DNA of 64,000 bases from Brachionus plicatilis (lineage: Eukaryota > Rotifera > Eurotatoria > Ploima > Brachionidae), in the NCBI GenBank assembly GCA_010279815.1, contig QEOQ01000694.1:104243-168242 (forward strand), read 5' to 3'. Position 1 is the stretch's first letter; each line of letters begins with the position of its first letter. This document shows positions 11,068 through 24,900 of this stretch, piece after piece. The translations under genes were made by a program, and so were the position numbers. The notes under the pieces are model-generated. The model was not told where the DNA came from and made no database searches. It saw only the letters and a list, made by a program, of their open reading frames with translations.

Positions 11068-11992
11068 ATGAGCACTCAAAAGATCCAAGGTGGAGGATTA
11101 TGGAATAGCACTCGACCAAATATTTCGAATGAGACCCAAAATTTAATCAAAGGTATCGTTAAGATAAATTAATATTTACATACTTGAATTTAAGTTTATT
11201 TTTGATAGTTATGATGCAAGAGTCGAAGCTGACCAATTTTCAAAAAAGAACTCTAGGCGATCATATGAAAAGTAAAAAATTTGAGTTTTAATTCTAAAAA
11301 TATTAAGTTTAATATTTAGCTGGAAAAAGTTTGCCTACCAAAGTCGGTCCAACATCGATGATTAAGGAAAAGAGACCCGAAAAACAGCCAAAACAAGAAA
11401 AAAAAATTGTCGATCCGAGGTTCAAAGTAGATTATGATTATCATTAGGAATTTTTCTAATTTTTTTATTCTAGAGAATGCAAAATAGGCTTACGTCAATA
11501 TGACGATATTGTAAAATCAGGTGCATACGACAAATCAGATTTTAAGCCTACAATTCGAAGTTAGTCTTTTGACAGAAATTTATGATTCAATTTTAATTTA
11601 AGTTTTTAAGAGCCTATTACTGATGAAGACAAAGAAAAATTGTCCAAAATTATGGCGTATGGAAAAGATGCTTCTAATTGGCCAAAGATAAAAAGTGTAC
11701 CTGATTATGATGAGGATATTTATGAAAGTGAACCAGAGAAAGATCGTTTTGATGAATGTAATTAATTGCTCATTAAGTGAGATCAAGTTAAAATTAATTT
11801 TTTTTTAAAGTACAAGAAGAAATTCAAGAAAGAGCGGAGTTTTTGGATGCCATGACCAAACTTGGAAAGCGAAAACAGTATCAAGCAATCATAATGACTG
11901 AGATATCTCAAAAAATTAGGGAAATGGAACTCCTGGATAAATCAAGATCAAAAGAGCTTGAAGAACTAAAAAAATTGAAAAATAGTTTATGA
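11068..11992 (+). CDS. C22orf23: UPF0193 / EVG1-like protein (C22orf23 homologue)
   Basis: Six exons: 11068-11152, 11209-11271, 11320-11419, 11474-11559, 11611-11757, 11811-11992, totalling 663 nt or 220 residues (human about 217). The N-terminal block with KVMMQESKLTNFQKR and the C-terminal block EEIQERAEFLDAM through EISQKIREME are close to the vertebrate protein as I remember it. The middle is poorly conserved. The third exon uses a weaker donor (AG|GTTCAA), chosen because it alone keeps phase into the next exon. The molecular role of this family is not established; its charged, helical C-terminus suggests a structural or coiled-coil role. No signal peptide or membrane segment is seen. Confidence 0.85.
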
Positions 11993-12969
11993 GTCTAACA
12001 TTAGTTTGTTTTTATTTGATTATATAGAATTAATTTTCATCATTTTTAAGAAATTTGAATAAATTTTATTATAAAATATTATAGACAAAGTTGAAGCAAG
12101 GCGTTGTGCAATTCAGTACAAATCAGACAGAAATGTTTTCTTTTTTCGTGTCTTAAAAAAAATTAAACATCAATAAGAATTAAGTTTGATTTTATTTTGA
12201 AAAAAGGCTGATATATGATGTTACACTTTTTTTTTAAATCTTTTTATTTTTTATTAAAAATTTTAAAAAAATTTGTGCAATTTGTAGAATAACACAAGGT
12301 CTTGAAATAAGGATATTCTTACTCTATTTTATAATAATATAATTATAGTCGAAGCAAAAATGTCTTAGTAGCTTTAAAGCAAAAAAATGTTGTGTTTTAA
12401 AATTTATTAAATTTGTTATTATTTAAGAAATAATTATAAAACTTTGAATTATTAAAAAAAAATTTTATTGAAATATTTCAAAAATGGGAAATAAAAAATT
12501 TTTTGTTATTTTTAAATCTTTTTATTTTAATTTTTAATGACTTTTAAAAATTGAATAAATTTTTTATATTTTATTTAGATTATGTGAAAATTTAAAGTTA
12601 AAATTTGATTATAATTTTCAAATTTTTCTAAAATTTTTTTACTCAAGTCTTTTTTTTAATAAATTAATTACAAACTTGATTAAATAAACCCATAAATTTC
12701 TGAAATCTATTACTCTTGACAAAAAAAATAACCTTGAATCAAAAATAAAGAATAATTAAAACACAAATAATCCATTGATATAACAAAAGTAATGTTGATG
12801 ATCTTTTAGGACCCAAACAAAAGACAAAATTAAAAATCACATTCGGGTCCTTGTCAAGTTGGAACACTTTTTCTTGCTTCAATGAACATCATAATTTACA
12901 ATTAAAAACTGAACAATTTTAAAACAAATTCTTAATCGGTTTATTTCACAGGGTTTCCTAAATGTACAA
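11993..12969. other. Convergent 3' spacer between EVG1-like and BRWD genes
   Basis: The two neighbouring genes end towards each other. Only AT-rich sequence with several AATAAA-like words was seen; no further gene. Confidence 0.55.
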
Positions 12970-15900
12970 TTAGAAATTTAGATTTTCAGATGACGAAAAC
13001 TTCGGTTTTTTTCTCGAGTTGGATCTTTTTTTTCTAGATTTTTGCTGACTTTCGTCGTCGTTGGAATCATCATCTGATGTAGAAAATTCTCGATAGTCGG
13101 CTTTGCGAGCACGTTTAGAAGATCTAGTTGAATATGATGAGGCTGTTTTGTTAAGGGTGCTTTTTTTATTCCTAGACAAAAACGTTTCATTATTTTCTTT
13201 ATTGTCCATGGATCGACAAGACCTGACCGGTCGTTTGGACATGGAATTTTTGTCATTGGAACGAGTCTTTTTGGCCTTCTTAGATTTTTTTCTATTCTTT
13301 TTTGAGCTGCTTATTTCATTTTGGTTAAAACTGTCATCGCCAAAATCTTCGTCATCTTCTTGATTTAAACTAGAAGCGTCGCTCTTATCTTCGTTTTCAT
13401 AAAAATCATCATTAATTTTTTTTTTGCTTCTGCCATTCATACGAGCTCGATTGGTATCATTCTCTTCGTATTCTTCAGTATCGCTAGAAGCATTTGTATC
13501 ATCTTCGTCTGATTGTATAACTTTTTTTCCTCTACCTCTCTTGTTTTTGCTTACTGCCTGATCGCTATTAGACATGGCCGTATTTGATTCACTTTTTGTG
13601 AGCCGAGTCTTTTTGCTAGTATCAGCTTTAAAATTGGACGTACTTGGCTTGCACTCAATTGATTCTGACGCTTCAGCTTTGGGAAACTTATTGGAAAAGT
13701 TTGTAGCCTCATTACGAGTCAATTTTGAATTTGAATTTATCTTAGATTCTTCATCGATATAATCATCATTTAAGTCATATTCAATGTTATCCATTAATGC
13801 CATCTGAGTCTCTTCATCCATGTATCTATTCAGCACGTCATTTGAAAAATTGTCTTCTGTATCATCTGTTTCGCTATGATTACTGTTTTCATTGTAAATT
13901 GGAATTGAATTGGCTAAAAATTAAATTTATTTATTTTTTTTTAGATTTTAGATTCAGTTAATTCCTATTCTGGCGAAACAATGATAAAAATCAAAAAAAA
14001 ATTGGTGAGTAAAAAATTTAAATTATTTAAAACTTAAATAAATAATTTATCCACTAGGATAGATAGGTACGCAATTATTACATTATTAATTAATAAATAA
14101 TTTAACAAATTTTAGATTTGTTTTTATTTTTTATTTTATTTGAAATTTTAAAAATAATTTTCTCAATCTGAAAAAAAAGTTCCTGAATTGAATAATCATT
14201 GATAAATGAAAATAGTTCATCTTTGAAAATAATAAAATTTTCATCATTAATTAGTAAACAAAATTTTGTATTGTTGGAATAAGGATAAAAAAATCTTCCT
14301 GATAAAATATAGATTTTAATTTCTGATTGAATTTTGACAAAATTGAATTTAAACTCGAATTTTGCTTACACAAAAGAATAAGATAATATCAAATTTTCTC
14401 ATGAACTAATAAATGACTTTTTAGGCTAAATGAAGTTTACAAAAATTTAAACATCCTATCTGTATTTGAAAATCCAACTTAGCCTTTTTTTTTAAAAAAG
14501 TTTATTTCAAAATTTAAATGGCTCTGAGTAATAGAACTCTTTCCGCCACTGTTTTCCTTTTTTTATTTAATAGTTTATAATATATAAATAAATTGAATAA
14601 ATAAATAATTTTAGTTAATTTTAAATGATTTAAAAAAAAGAAAAAAAACGAGTTTAAGTAGAAAACCCATTTTCAATCATCCATTCATTTATCTCATTCC
14701 AGATACCACAGAGTGGTGTTTTGTTACTGCATATTCTTGAGCTGTTAACAAAGGCACCGACATAGTCCTTTATTAGCTCTAGAATAAATTTGTTTTTAAA
14801 AATAAAGCATTTTTTAATGTACTTTACGAAAAGTTTGTGGAGGCGACTTCGGTTTTTTCAAACTTTATTTCTTCAAGAAACTTATCTAATAGATCTGACG
14901 GGGTATCGAAAGGAAAGTGGTAAACGGAATTAATTGAGATGTTTAGTTTCGTTTGGATCTTAGAAAGATTGGAATTTGACGTTAAAGTAGGAATAAAAAA
15001 ACTGTAGCCAATTACCGAGCCAATTAATGTTTTGTAAATATTAAGAAGAGTGTCTTTTTTCAACTTCCAAAATTTACTTGAAAGAATTTTTATAATATTT
15101 ATTTAAGTAATTATTTAAATATCCTATCGGTATTTGAAAATCCAACTTTGCCTTTTTTGGAGAACTCAATTTATATGAACGAAAAGCATTCTGCAGTGGA
15201 AAAAATAGGATAATAAATTAAAATTTAAAAACTTACAATTAAGAGAATTTATTTTTCTGTTTGAAGAAGATCTTGTTGCGTATCCACTGGTTGACGGTCC
15301 AACACATTCTTCGCTATTACTTTTATTTATTGTTTCACAATTATCTGTTTTAAAGTTGCTCGTATTTTTAAATAATTTTCGAAAATTATTCTCTCCTTCG
15401 AAGTAGTTTACTTGTTGATGTGTTCTCCTTGATTGCAAAAGAAAATTTTAAAAAATTAAAATTTTTTGATTAAAATTATATGCCTTAAACTTTTTTGGAG
15501 TAATAACGGGAAATAAACATCCAAAATATTTAGAAATAGACATTAACAATACTAAAAAAAAACATGCTCAGTTTGTCAGACAAAAACTCCGTAAAAAATT
15601 GGCTTCTTTTGATTTTTATTTGCATCACAAAAGTAAAATTTTTATTAACCCCAAATATAAAAAAATATTTTTCTTATTTTTGACACCATAAATTTAATTT
15701 TTTGAGTATCTCTTTAAAATAAAGCTCTAATTTCACAAATTTTTGAATAATTCACGTAAATCTCAAAAGTGAAAAACCAAAATTTTTTTATTTTTCACTT
15801 TTATAATTTAATTTTTTATAGCGCTGTAAATTTTAAAACTTAATCATATAAAAAAATTAAAAAAGCGTTTTCGGTTTTGGTCTAAAACTGTTTCTGCAAA

Positions 15901-18900
15901 ATCAGCACAATTTAGTATTAGCTTAAGCCTTTTAAAAACCATGCCTATTAGAAAATCATTTTTATCTGAACCCCAGTGATATATGTTATAAGATCGATCT
16001 AAATAATTCAATGCTAAATTTCATACAAAACAAACAATACAAAAAAAAATTTTAAACTTTTTTCCTAATTTTCAAAACTTATTTTATAAACGTCACAAAG
16101 TTTCAAAGTTTAATAGAAGCACTGTATCATTACAAATATAATAATAATAACAATTAGAAAAAAATTTTCCGAAAATCTTTTCAGGACCATTTTTTAATTT
16201 AATAAATTTTTTATTTTAATTTTAATGAAGAAATTTCGAGGTTTCGAGTGTTAAATGGTATGCAATTTTCCAGATATTTGCAGATATTTTTCAGGCTTTA
16301 GGTGTAACAAAAATTGTGAAACTTTGCTACATATAAGTTTTTGGCAATTGGAACAAAGATTGTAGTACTTTTTTCTTATTTGTATTGTAAATTTTGTATT
16401 CAGCTAAAGAGTTGGTCTAAAAGTCTGAGTTTGCCTTTATATTTGAAAATTTGGTTTTCATAATGGACCAGAATTTCGAAAAAAAATAAATAATATTTAA
16501 AAAAAAAAGCAAATTGAAGTTTTAGATCAAAATTTAAGACAAAAACGGACATTTAAAATTTTAAAACTTAATTAATCAAATGATTTTGATAATTTTTAAA
16601 AAATAAACACTAAACTTTACTTGACATGTTATGTCTTATAAAGATTAATTATGAAATTAACATCAAAATGATTGACCTCTAGTTTATTTAAAAAAAAACG
16701 ATCAATATTTAAATAATTTAGGTGAAGTTAATTCAAATTTTAAACTTTTATATTAATTAATTCAAACTAAATTAATTTTATTTTTCCTCTTAAGCAAATT
16801 ATAAATTTTAAGACATGTAATTTATTTGTCTTTAAGATTTTTATTAAAATCAAATAAAAACTTTAAACCTATTAAAATTCAATAAGAAGGGATTTTTTAA
16901 AGTTTTATATATGAAAATAAATTTGACATAATATGTCAAGTAATTACTTAGAAAAAAATTGTTTTTTTCTCTATTATAAAAAAAAAATATTTCATTTCCT
17001 ATTTTGATCTTTTGATCTTGATCTAAAATTTTAATTTGCCAAAAAAAAATTGTTTTTATAAGTAATAACGTAATTATTCGAATTTATTGACAGGTCTTTA
17101 AAATAGAGTACTCTATTTGAGTGAAATGTTATTCAAAATTGATCACTTTTTTATGAAAAAAAAAAAAAATTCATTATTAAAGACATGTCATTAAATGTGA
17201 ATAAATTTAAAATTATTAAAAATAGTTTCAGCTTTTATGAAATTCTTTTAAAAATGGAAATTTAATTTTGTTTTAAATCTGAATTTCATTAAAACAGGAT
17301 GCATTTTTCAAAAAAAGTTATCTAATTACTTTTTTAAGATATGTCATATAAATTGAACATTGCTCTTTTTAAAATTAGTGTTCATTTTTTTTACCGACAT
17401 GTCATTATTTCTTTTAGTGACATGTCACTAAATTCGGGTAATTCCGTTAATTTAAATCAAAATCAATTTAACAAAAATATCTTTGACATTTTGGAAATCT
17501 TTGACTTTTGACCAAATCCTGATCAACAAATTTTTTCCCATAAATTTAGAAAATTTTTAATTTTGTCCTTGAAAAAAGTAAAATTTAAAGTCTGTAAATT
17601 TGACAATGGTCCTAAGAAACAAAAATTTTTTTTAAATTTAGAAAATTTATAATTTTGTCCTTGAAAAAAGTAAAATTTAAAGTCTGTAAATTTAACAATG
17701 GGCCTAAGAAACAAAAATTTTTTTAAAATTTAGAAAATTTTTAATTTTGTTCTTAAAGTTGGAAAATGGTCAAAAAATGGTGATCCAAAGTATCACCAGT
17801 GTATTTTGTAGCCTATTTACCTTGATCTATTAGATCGCACTTTTTCTTGCTCCGCCGCCTCGAATCTCTTGCGCATTTCGATCAACTTTTCGTCACAAAA
17901 AGACTCCAGACGAAGTGTCATGCTGTAAATGGCCGATCTTTTGTTGGTATTGTACGCCTTTGAGTTTTGGAACAACAATTTACAATCTTTTTCGAACAAA
18001 TAAAAGTCACTGTTGTACATATTGTAATTGAGTCTATTTTTGATGATGGTAAAGTCAATAGGCTTCTTGATCACTTCGCCATAGTCCGGATAGAGCTCTG
18101 TGTCGACACTTTGTTTAAAGGGACCCGAGTCCGGGTGTCTGAAGATGTGTCTGAGCAGTTTTTTGGCCTCGTCCTTCCACGAATAGGCGCCGTTGGAGCT
18201 GTGCTCATGTTCACCAGCACCCTGGTTGCTCTCCTCGGCCGCATGGTGCCTGCTCCTCAAATTAAACCTCAAGTTGCCCGTTGTCGACTGAGGGTCGGGG
18301 CGCGCCCGCCTCGAGCTGCGTCGAGCGGCGCTGGGGCTCGCCTGGGTCTCGTTCAAGCTCGAGTCCTTGCACAAGCGTTTGTAGATGGGCCGCGGATTGG
18401 TGCAGTCGGCGTCCATCACAAACTCGACGAGAACCTGGGTGAGCAGAGTGGCCTGTTTGCAGATGGTGCTGTCCGGTTCGTTGAACTCGTGCGCGTCCTC
18501 CTCTATTTTGCGTATGTCCCACTCGATGGCGTCGACCCGCCGATAGTACCGGTTGGCCACTCGTTCTCTGATCGTGTTCAAATCGATGGGGTATCCGATG
18601 ACCATGGCGTAGTGCGGAAACGCTATCAAATCGACAGGCAAGTTGAACGGCTCGGCGATCGACAGCTCGCGGATTATTTCGATGCCGCTCAATATTCTGT
18701 CGCACTGAGAGTCGCGGTCAAGGCCGTGCCATTCGTGGGCGCTCGGCTCGTAGAGAACGGAGGCGGACGCGTCCTCGCCGCCGTCCCCTCTGGCGCCCAC
18801 TTCGTCCAGGTCCCACGGACTCAACGCGTCCTGGTCGCCGCTGTCCCACACAATCGAAAAGCACTGAAACTCGCTGTGCGGATACTGGTCGTGAAAGGGC

Positions 18901-21900
18901 TTGTGTGCCTCGATCGTTCCATAGTACCACGAGTCGTCTATGTAGCTGCGGAATGAGTCCATGGGCTGCCACTTTTTCTGCAGCGAATTCTCGTAGTGCT
19001 GACGCAGTATGACAAAGTCGGCCACGCCCGCCATATCATGGTACTTGAGCGTTAGCTTTTGGCCGGTCAAATGGCCGGTGTGCGCCTCGAGCACATTCAA
19101 TTTGAGGCAGACTAGCCGCGGCGGTTTTATCTCTATTTGTATGCTCGTTATTTTGCACAGCTCTTTCACTTGACACTTGTTGCTAGGCAACGTGTGCTCG
19201 TCGATTTGGTACAAATTTTTTTGCCGCACTGCCTCAACGTACAACTCGTGGCCTTGACGAAAATAGACCACTTCGTCGCCGATCTGCGGCACGTACGGCG
19301 TCTTGCGCGGCCTCACACTGCTCAGCCACTCGGACGCGCCACACTCCACCGTCACTTCGGCCGCGCTCGCCTTTTTGCCCCAGCCACCTTTTTTCACCTG
19401 GCCACTCCGTGTTTTTTTCGGCCATTTTTTAGCGCCTTTTCTCGGCGACCTGCTCACCGCCGCGGCCTTGCTGGTGCACGGTCTGTCCGCCCCATCACTC
19501 AATTCGCTCATCTCCTCGTCGCCGTCATCCTCGTCGTCGTCCTCCTCGCCTCGGTCGCTAGGCAACTTGTTCAGCTTGTTGGCAAGGGTGTTGCTGGCGG
19601 CGGCGGGGTCGTCGGATCGGCTGGCCTGGTCGGCCATCTCGTCGTCGTCCAGCACCCTGAGCACGCGTTTTTTCGTTTTCCTCTTTTTTCTAGAGGGACG
19701 CGCCTGCTCCCACTCGGAGTTGTCAGTGGGCGGCGAGCTGTCGCTGGACAACGGGCTGTGCTCGGCGTACTCGACGCGTCTGCTCGGCCGTGCCCGCTCC
19801 TGGTCGTCGTCGTCGTCGTCCACCTGAATGAACTGTTCGTCGCCAGAGTCGTCGTCGTCGGGGTGGACGGCGCGGCCCTTTTTGGCCGGCTTATTGCGTC
19901 CTCGTTTGGCACAGTTGTCCTTGCTGTTCTCGTCCCGGTAAATGTACACGGAGCCCTTTTGACTGAGCTCGATCTCTTTGAATCCGCGGTTGTAGTCGTA
20001 TTTTTCGCGGTCGAATCGGTGACGACGCGTTCCCTCGGCCGTGCGCCGCTCCGCGCTCGCCAACGGGTTTATCAGGCTCTTGAGCCAGGCGTTGCGGACG
20101 CGCACGGTCTCGGCGAGCGGCTCGTCCTGCTCTCGGTCGCCGATTATCTCCGACAGACCGTTCTCGTTGGTTATTATGTGCGGCACGAGTTGCGAGTCGG
20201 TGAGGTGTTCGCGGCCCGGCACCAAACGCTGCAGCTGCGAGTCGTACGGGTTGCCGTCGGCGTCCACCAGAAACGGCGGCGGCATCAGGTGCGGCGGCGC
20301 CTGGGTCTGCTCGTCGAGCACGAAGCCGTTCAGGTCGCGCATCAACGGACGGTAGTCGGTGTGAAAAAATAGCTGATCGGGAACTTTTTTGTAGTGGTCG
20401 GCCACGCCGAACGAGAATATGGTGAGGTTGCCGTGGGAGTCGGTGGAGGCGAACATGTCCGATGTGCATGACCATTTGGTGTCGAACAGGCAGCCGTGGC
20501 CCTCGTTTTCTATGCGGTTGTAGAATTTTTTTATCATTGTGCCGCTGAGGATGTTCCAGATGATCACGTTGCCGTCGTGGCCGGCGCTCAGCAGCACTCG
20601 CGGGTCTTTCGGATGGCTCTCCAGCACGAATATTTCGTTTGAGTGAGAGGCGAGCTCGTGGACGAGTTGCGCGTCCGACGAGTTCCATACTTTGATCATG
20701 AAATTGTTCTGCGCCGTTATTACCAAAGAGTCGTCGCAGTTCCATGCCACCATTGTCACGCTGTGCTTTTTGCTCAGCATGTCCGACAAATCGCTCACGT
20801 CCGACCTTGACAACACAAAAATAATTTTATTTTATAAATTTTTTTTTTTTTCAATCTTTTGACAATAATAAATGTTCAAAATTGATTTTTTTTGTTTTAA
20901 TTTTTTGAAGAACCTCAAAAATTATCTCACAGATCTTAGTCCTTTTGTCACTTTATTAAAAGACATAGACATTTAGAAATTTTTTTTTTTATAAACCAGA
21001 AAGTATTAAAGTACGCCAGAGCTTTTTAAAAGTCACAAGTCTCAAGTTTAGTCCAAGGCCGGATTTTAAATTATTTAAATTTTTTTGTCAAAGTCAATAA
21101 AACTTAAGTCCGGACTTAGAAAAAATAAAAAAAATTTAATACTCGCACTTGGACTAAACTTTAGACTTGTGACTTTTAAACAAATCTGAACTGCAATAAA
21201 TAAAAAAGATGAATTTAATAGATAAAATATATGAAATATATTTAATTTTTTATTAATAATTTGTTTTTTACTGTACCGAGCTTAAGCTCCTTCAGAATAA
21301 AATTTTAAAAAAATAAAAATAAAGTTAAATAAATAAAATCAAAAAAAAATTTAATATTAAAGTAAAAAAGGGTAAAGTAAACTGAAATTAAAAAGAGATG
21401 CATTGAAAAAAAACTATATAGTGACGGTACACACGTGTTTACATAGATGAGACTTCAGTAAAAAAAGTAAAAATAAATAATTTATAAAAAAAAATATACT
21501 ATATAATAAATGTAAGGCCGCATATTGATGCGTCATTTATTTTGATTAAAAGTGATTAGAAAAGTGTCAATTAAATGTATTAGTCATCAGTTAAAAGTAT
21601 TGGTTATCATTTTAAAAGATTAAGTGACAATTATTAATATTACATAGAACTAAAAAGTATTAGGTAGAATTTTTTTAATTAATTATAACTTATAATAAAT
21701 AATTATCAATGAGAATAATTATCCAGCATAAATTTTAATTAATTTTAATTGCATCCTGAAAAGATTAAATTTGACAAAATAATTCTAATCAATTACTGTT
21801 TAATAATGTAATAGAATCATTCCAGGAATTGCAATATGTTAAAAGATAAAAAAGTCATGTAGCGTATTATGATTTCTTTTCAGGTAAAGCATGCCACATC

Positions 21901-24900
21901 AATTTAGGAGATATAAGTAGAGTAAGAGAACTAAAAAAGCAGCCAAAAAATTAGTAAAAAAAATAAAATTTTTGTTTTGAAAATTATTAATATAATTTTT
22001 TTCTTGATTTTTTTAACTTGACTTGGTGAGATGCATTAAATGACTTTTAACTAAATTTTGTGACAAATAATACTTATAATTTACTAATGATACATTAAAT
22101 TGACGATTAAATATTTTTTTAAATAACATTTAATCAAAATAAATGACTCTCTTAAATTTTTCAAACTAAAACTCAAAGTTGACTTTGATTTTGGAGAAAA
22201 AAAGATAGAAATTTTAAAATAAATTTGAATTTGAATTAAAAAAAATTTAAATGTAACGTAAATTTAAATATTATCTACTACTTAATTCATTTCAATTGAG
22301 TACGACGCTTTACGGGTGTTAAAAAGATGGAATGGCTGTTGATATAGTTACTATCAAAGTTAAAGTTTAAAATGTCAGACTTGTTTTTTTTTTTTAAATA
22401 AAATTTGATATAAAAAATTCTCAAAAAAATTTCAATATTGTGCATCATCCTGTTGCACTGTTTCTAAATTAAATAAATATTTGATTTATATTTTAAATGA
22501 GTCAAATCAGGAATCAAATTGAATTTTAGTGATATTTTAATTTTTGTCTTTTTGGCCGATGAAAAAATTTATTTTAGGTTAAAAGTGCAACATTCTGTGT
22601 TACAATTTGATTTGGAGAATTGTCATTTTATCTTTAATTTAAACTGTTATTCAAAATATTTTTTTTCTAAATTTATAATTAATTTTACAACGCCATTTTA
22701 ATATTAGGTTTCATCAAAAGCCAAGACAAGAGTCTCTATTAGGATTCTCGTTCATTCAAGGGAAACGATAACAAAAAAAGTTGATCAAAATTTGGAAAAA
22801 TCAAATATAGTAATAAAGTAGAGTTCTGAATTCGAAGAAATATTGGTACGTAATTTAAAATTTTTTTAGGGTAAAAATTTAACTATTGAGCATTAAATCT
22901 TCAGTAATAAAATTCAATTCTAAATATAAATTGTTGAATTACAGTATTGGAAAAATTTTATCTAATTTTCAATTAAGTATTATAAGATATTCCTTGTCAT
23001 TAGTTCTTTTATTTTCACTTTTTCTTACTTTTCTAGAGTTTTGGATCCATCAATGAGAATATTTTTTAATTCATGGGCTTCAAAACTCCAAATTTTGGCC
23101 GTGCCATCTTTACTTCCACTCAAAAATCTGGCTGATGTATTGGCAAATTGAATGCTGTCAACCCAGTTGGTGTGTGATTCAATCTCACAGATTTTAGTTG
23201 GTTCTCCATTCTCAAAAGAATAAACCCTTATTGCATAATCATTGCTTCCGGCTGCAAGAAATAAACCTCCTTTTGAAAATTTTTTATTTAAAAAAATAAA
23301 TAAAAATTCCAATTATTTTTATTACCTGGACTAAATGACAGACAAAGCATTTGACTTCCAGGTCTCGATTTTTCAATAAATCTTTTCGGCTTGGGACTAA
23401 AGATTTTTCAATTTTCGTTTGAAAATAAACAGTAAATGAAATAAATTTTTTTACTTGAACTCTAAGGTGTCAGAATTCCAATTCCAAAAGCACATTACTC
23501 CATCGCTCCCTGATGAAGCAAGCCAACGAGTAGATCCACAACAATAAGGTGAAAACTAGCGTTAAAATGAAATAGAATCAATTAAATAAAAAAAAATTCT
23601 AAATAATTTTTCAACAATTCGTCAAAAAAAAAAAATTCTACTAAATCAATAACGTTAATACATTAATAAAAATTCAAATTTGTCAAAAATTTAATATTTC
23701 AATGTCTTTAAGCAGGTATTTTTGAAATTGATATTAATTAATTTAAAATTGGTTTTTAAAATTCTTTTCTAAAAATTAAATTACAAAAGAATTTAAAAAA
23801 AATGTTTTGTAAGAAAAAAACTTTCTTCTAAAATAACTAAGCTATATATGTCTAAAAGTAGTTTTAAAAAATTTTTTTTAACATTCATTTTTAATTAAAT
23901 AGAAAAAAATTAATAAAGAGATTATATGATGATTGATTAAATTTAAAGATAAAACTGCATATCATATCAACAATATCGAGGTCTAGAAATTCATTAGTTT
24001 AAAGGATAAAAATTAAAGGCGTGTGCTAATTCATTAACTAAAATTAACGATTTTTCACTAATTTTACTAGATGAATATAAAAATGACTTATATTTCATAA
24101 AATTAATTAACTTATTTAAAAATCAAGTTTAATGCTAGTTATTTCAATATTTAATTAAATTTAAATTTTTTTTTTTATTTGACATTTTAAAAAATTTTTA
24201 TTTATCATTTGTCAGTATATGAACAGAATTGTAATAAACAAAGAATTATTGAGATCTTAATTAGAAACCAGATTATAGAATTCAAATTTTTAATAAAAAT
24301 TTTCACCATAAAATTCTAAATTATTGAAATATTATTCTAATTAAAAAAAAAATTCTAATTGTACAAAACATCCTTCTCTGGCTTAAAAAAATGCTCAAAA
24401 ATCGACTTAGACTTTTTTTTAAGTAGAATTATGTTAAATTTATAATTTTAATAGGATTTAGAAAAATTAATAAGAATAATATCAGTTATTAAAATTTAGT
24501 AAAAAAAAATTTTTTTTTAGTAATTTTAGTTAAAAAATAAAAAATCGCCAAAATTAAATAAGCAGGAAAATATTTTCTTTTTTCCTGACCTGAGTATTAA
24601 CCATGCCACGTTATTCCATAACATTATGTTTTTTCTTCTAATTTTGTTAAGAATGAGAATGAGATATAAAGTCAAAAAAGATAAAAATTCTACAAATTAC
24701 TTAACACATTTTTATGGTATCATTTTTGAAAAGCATTTAATTAGAAAATTAAAATCTATTTACTTCAATAGAGGTGACCATGGATGTATGAGATTGTAAT
24801 ATTGATTTGCATTCAGTGGTTTTAAGACTCCATATTCTTAGAGTTTTATCACAGCTCCCTGAAGCTAACAGTGTATTCTCAAAATTGATATCTATATCAC

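Noticed and set aside
17967..18956. 329-codon open frame on plus
   Set aside because: It is antisense to the verified GC-rich BRWD exon. Long antisense frames are expected from that codon usage, and the translation has no family features.
19795..19860. GTC/GTCGTC run as a possible microsatellite locus
   Set aside because: It is coding: it specifies the poly-Asp tract of the BRWD acidic linker.
19137..20372. 411-codon open frame on plus
   Set aside because: Same cause: mirror of the BRWD coding frame, Val/Leu/Arg-rich with no domain.
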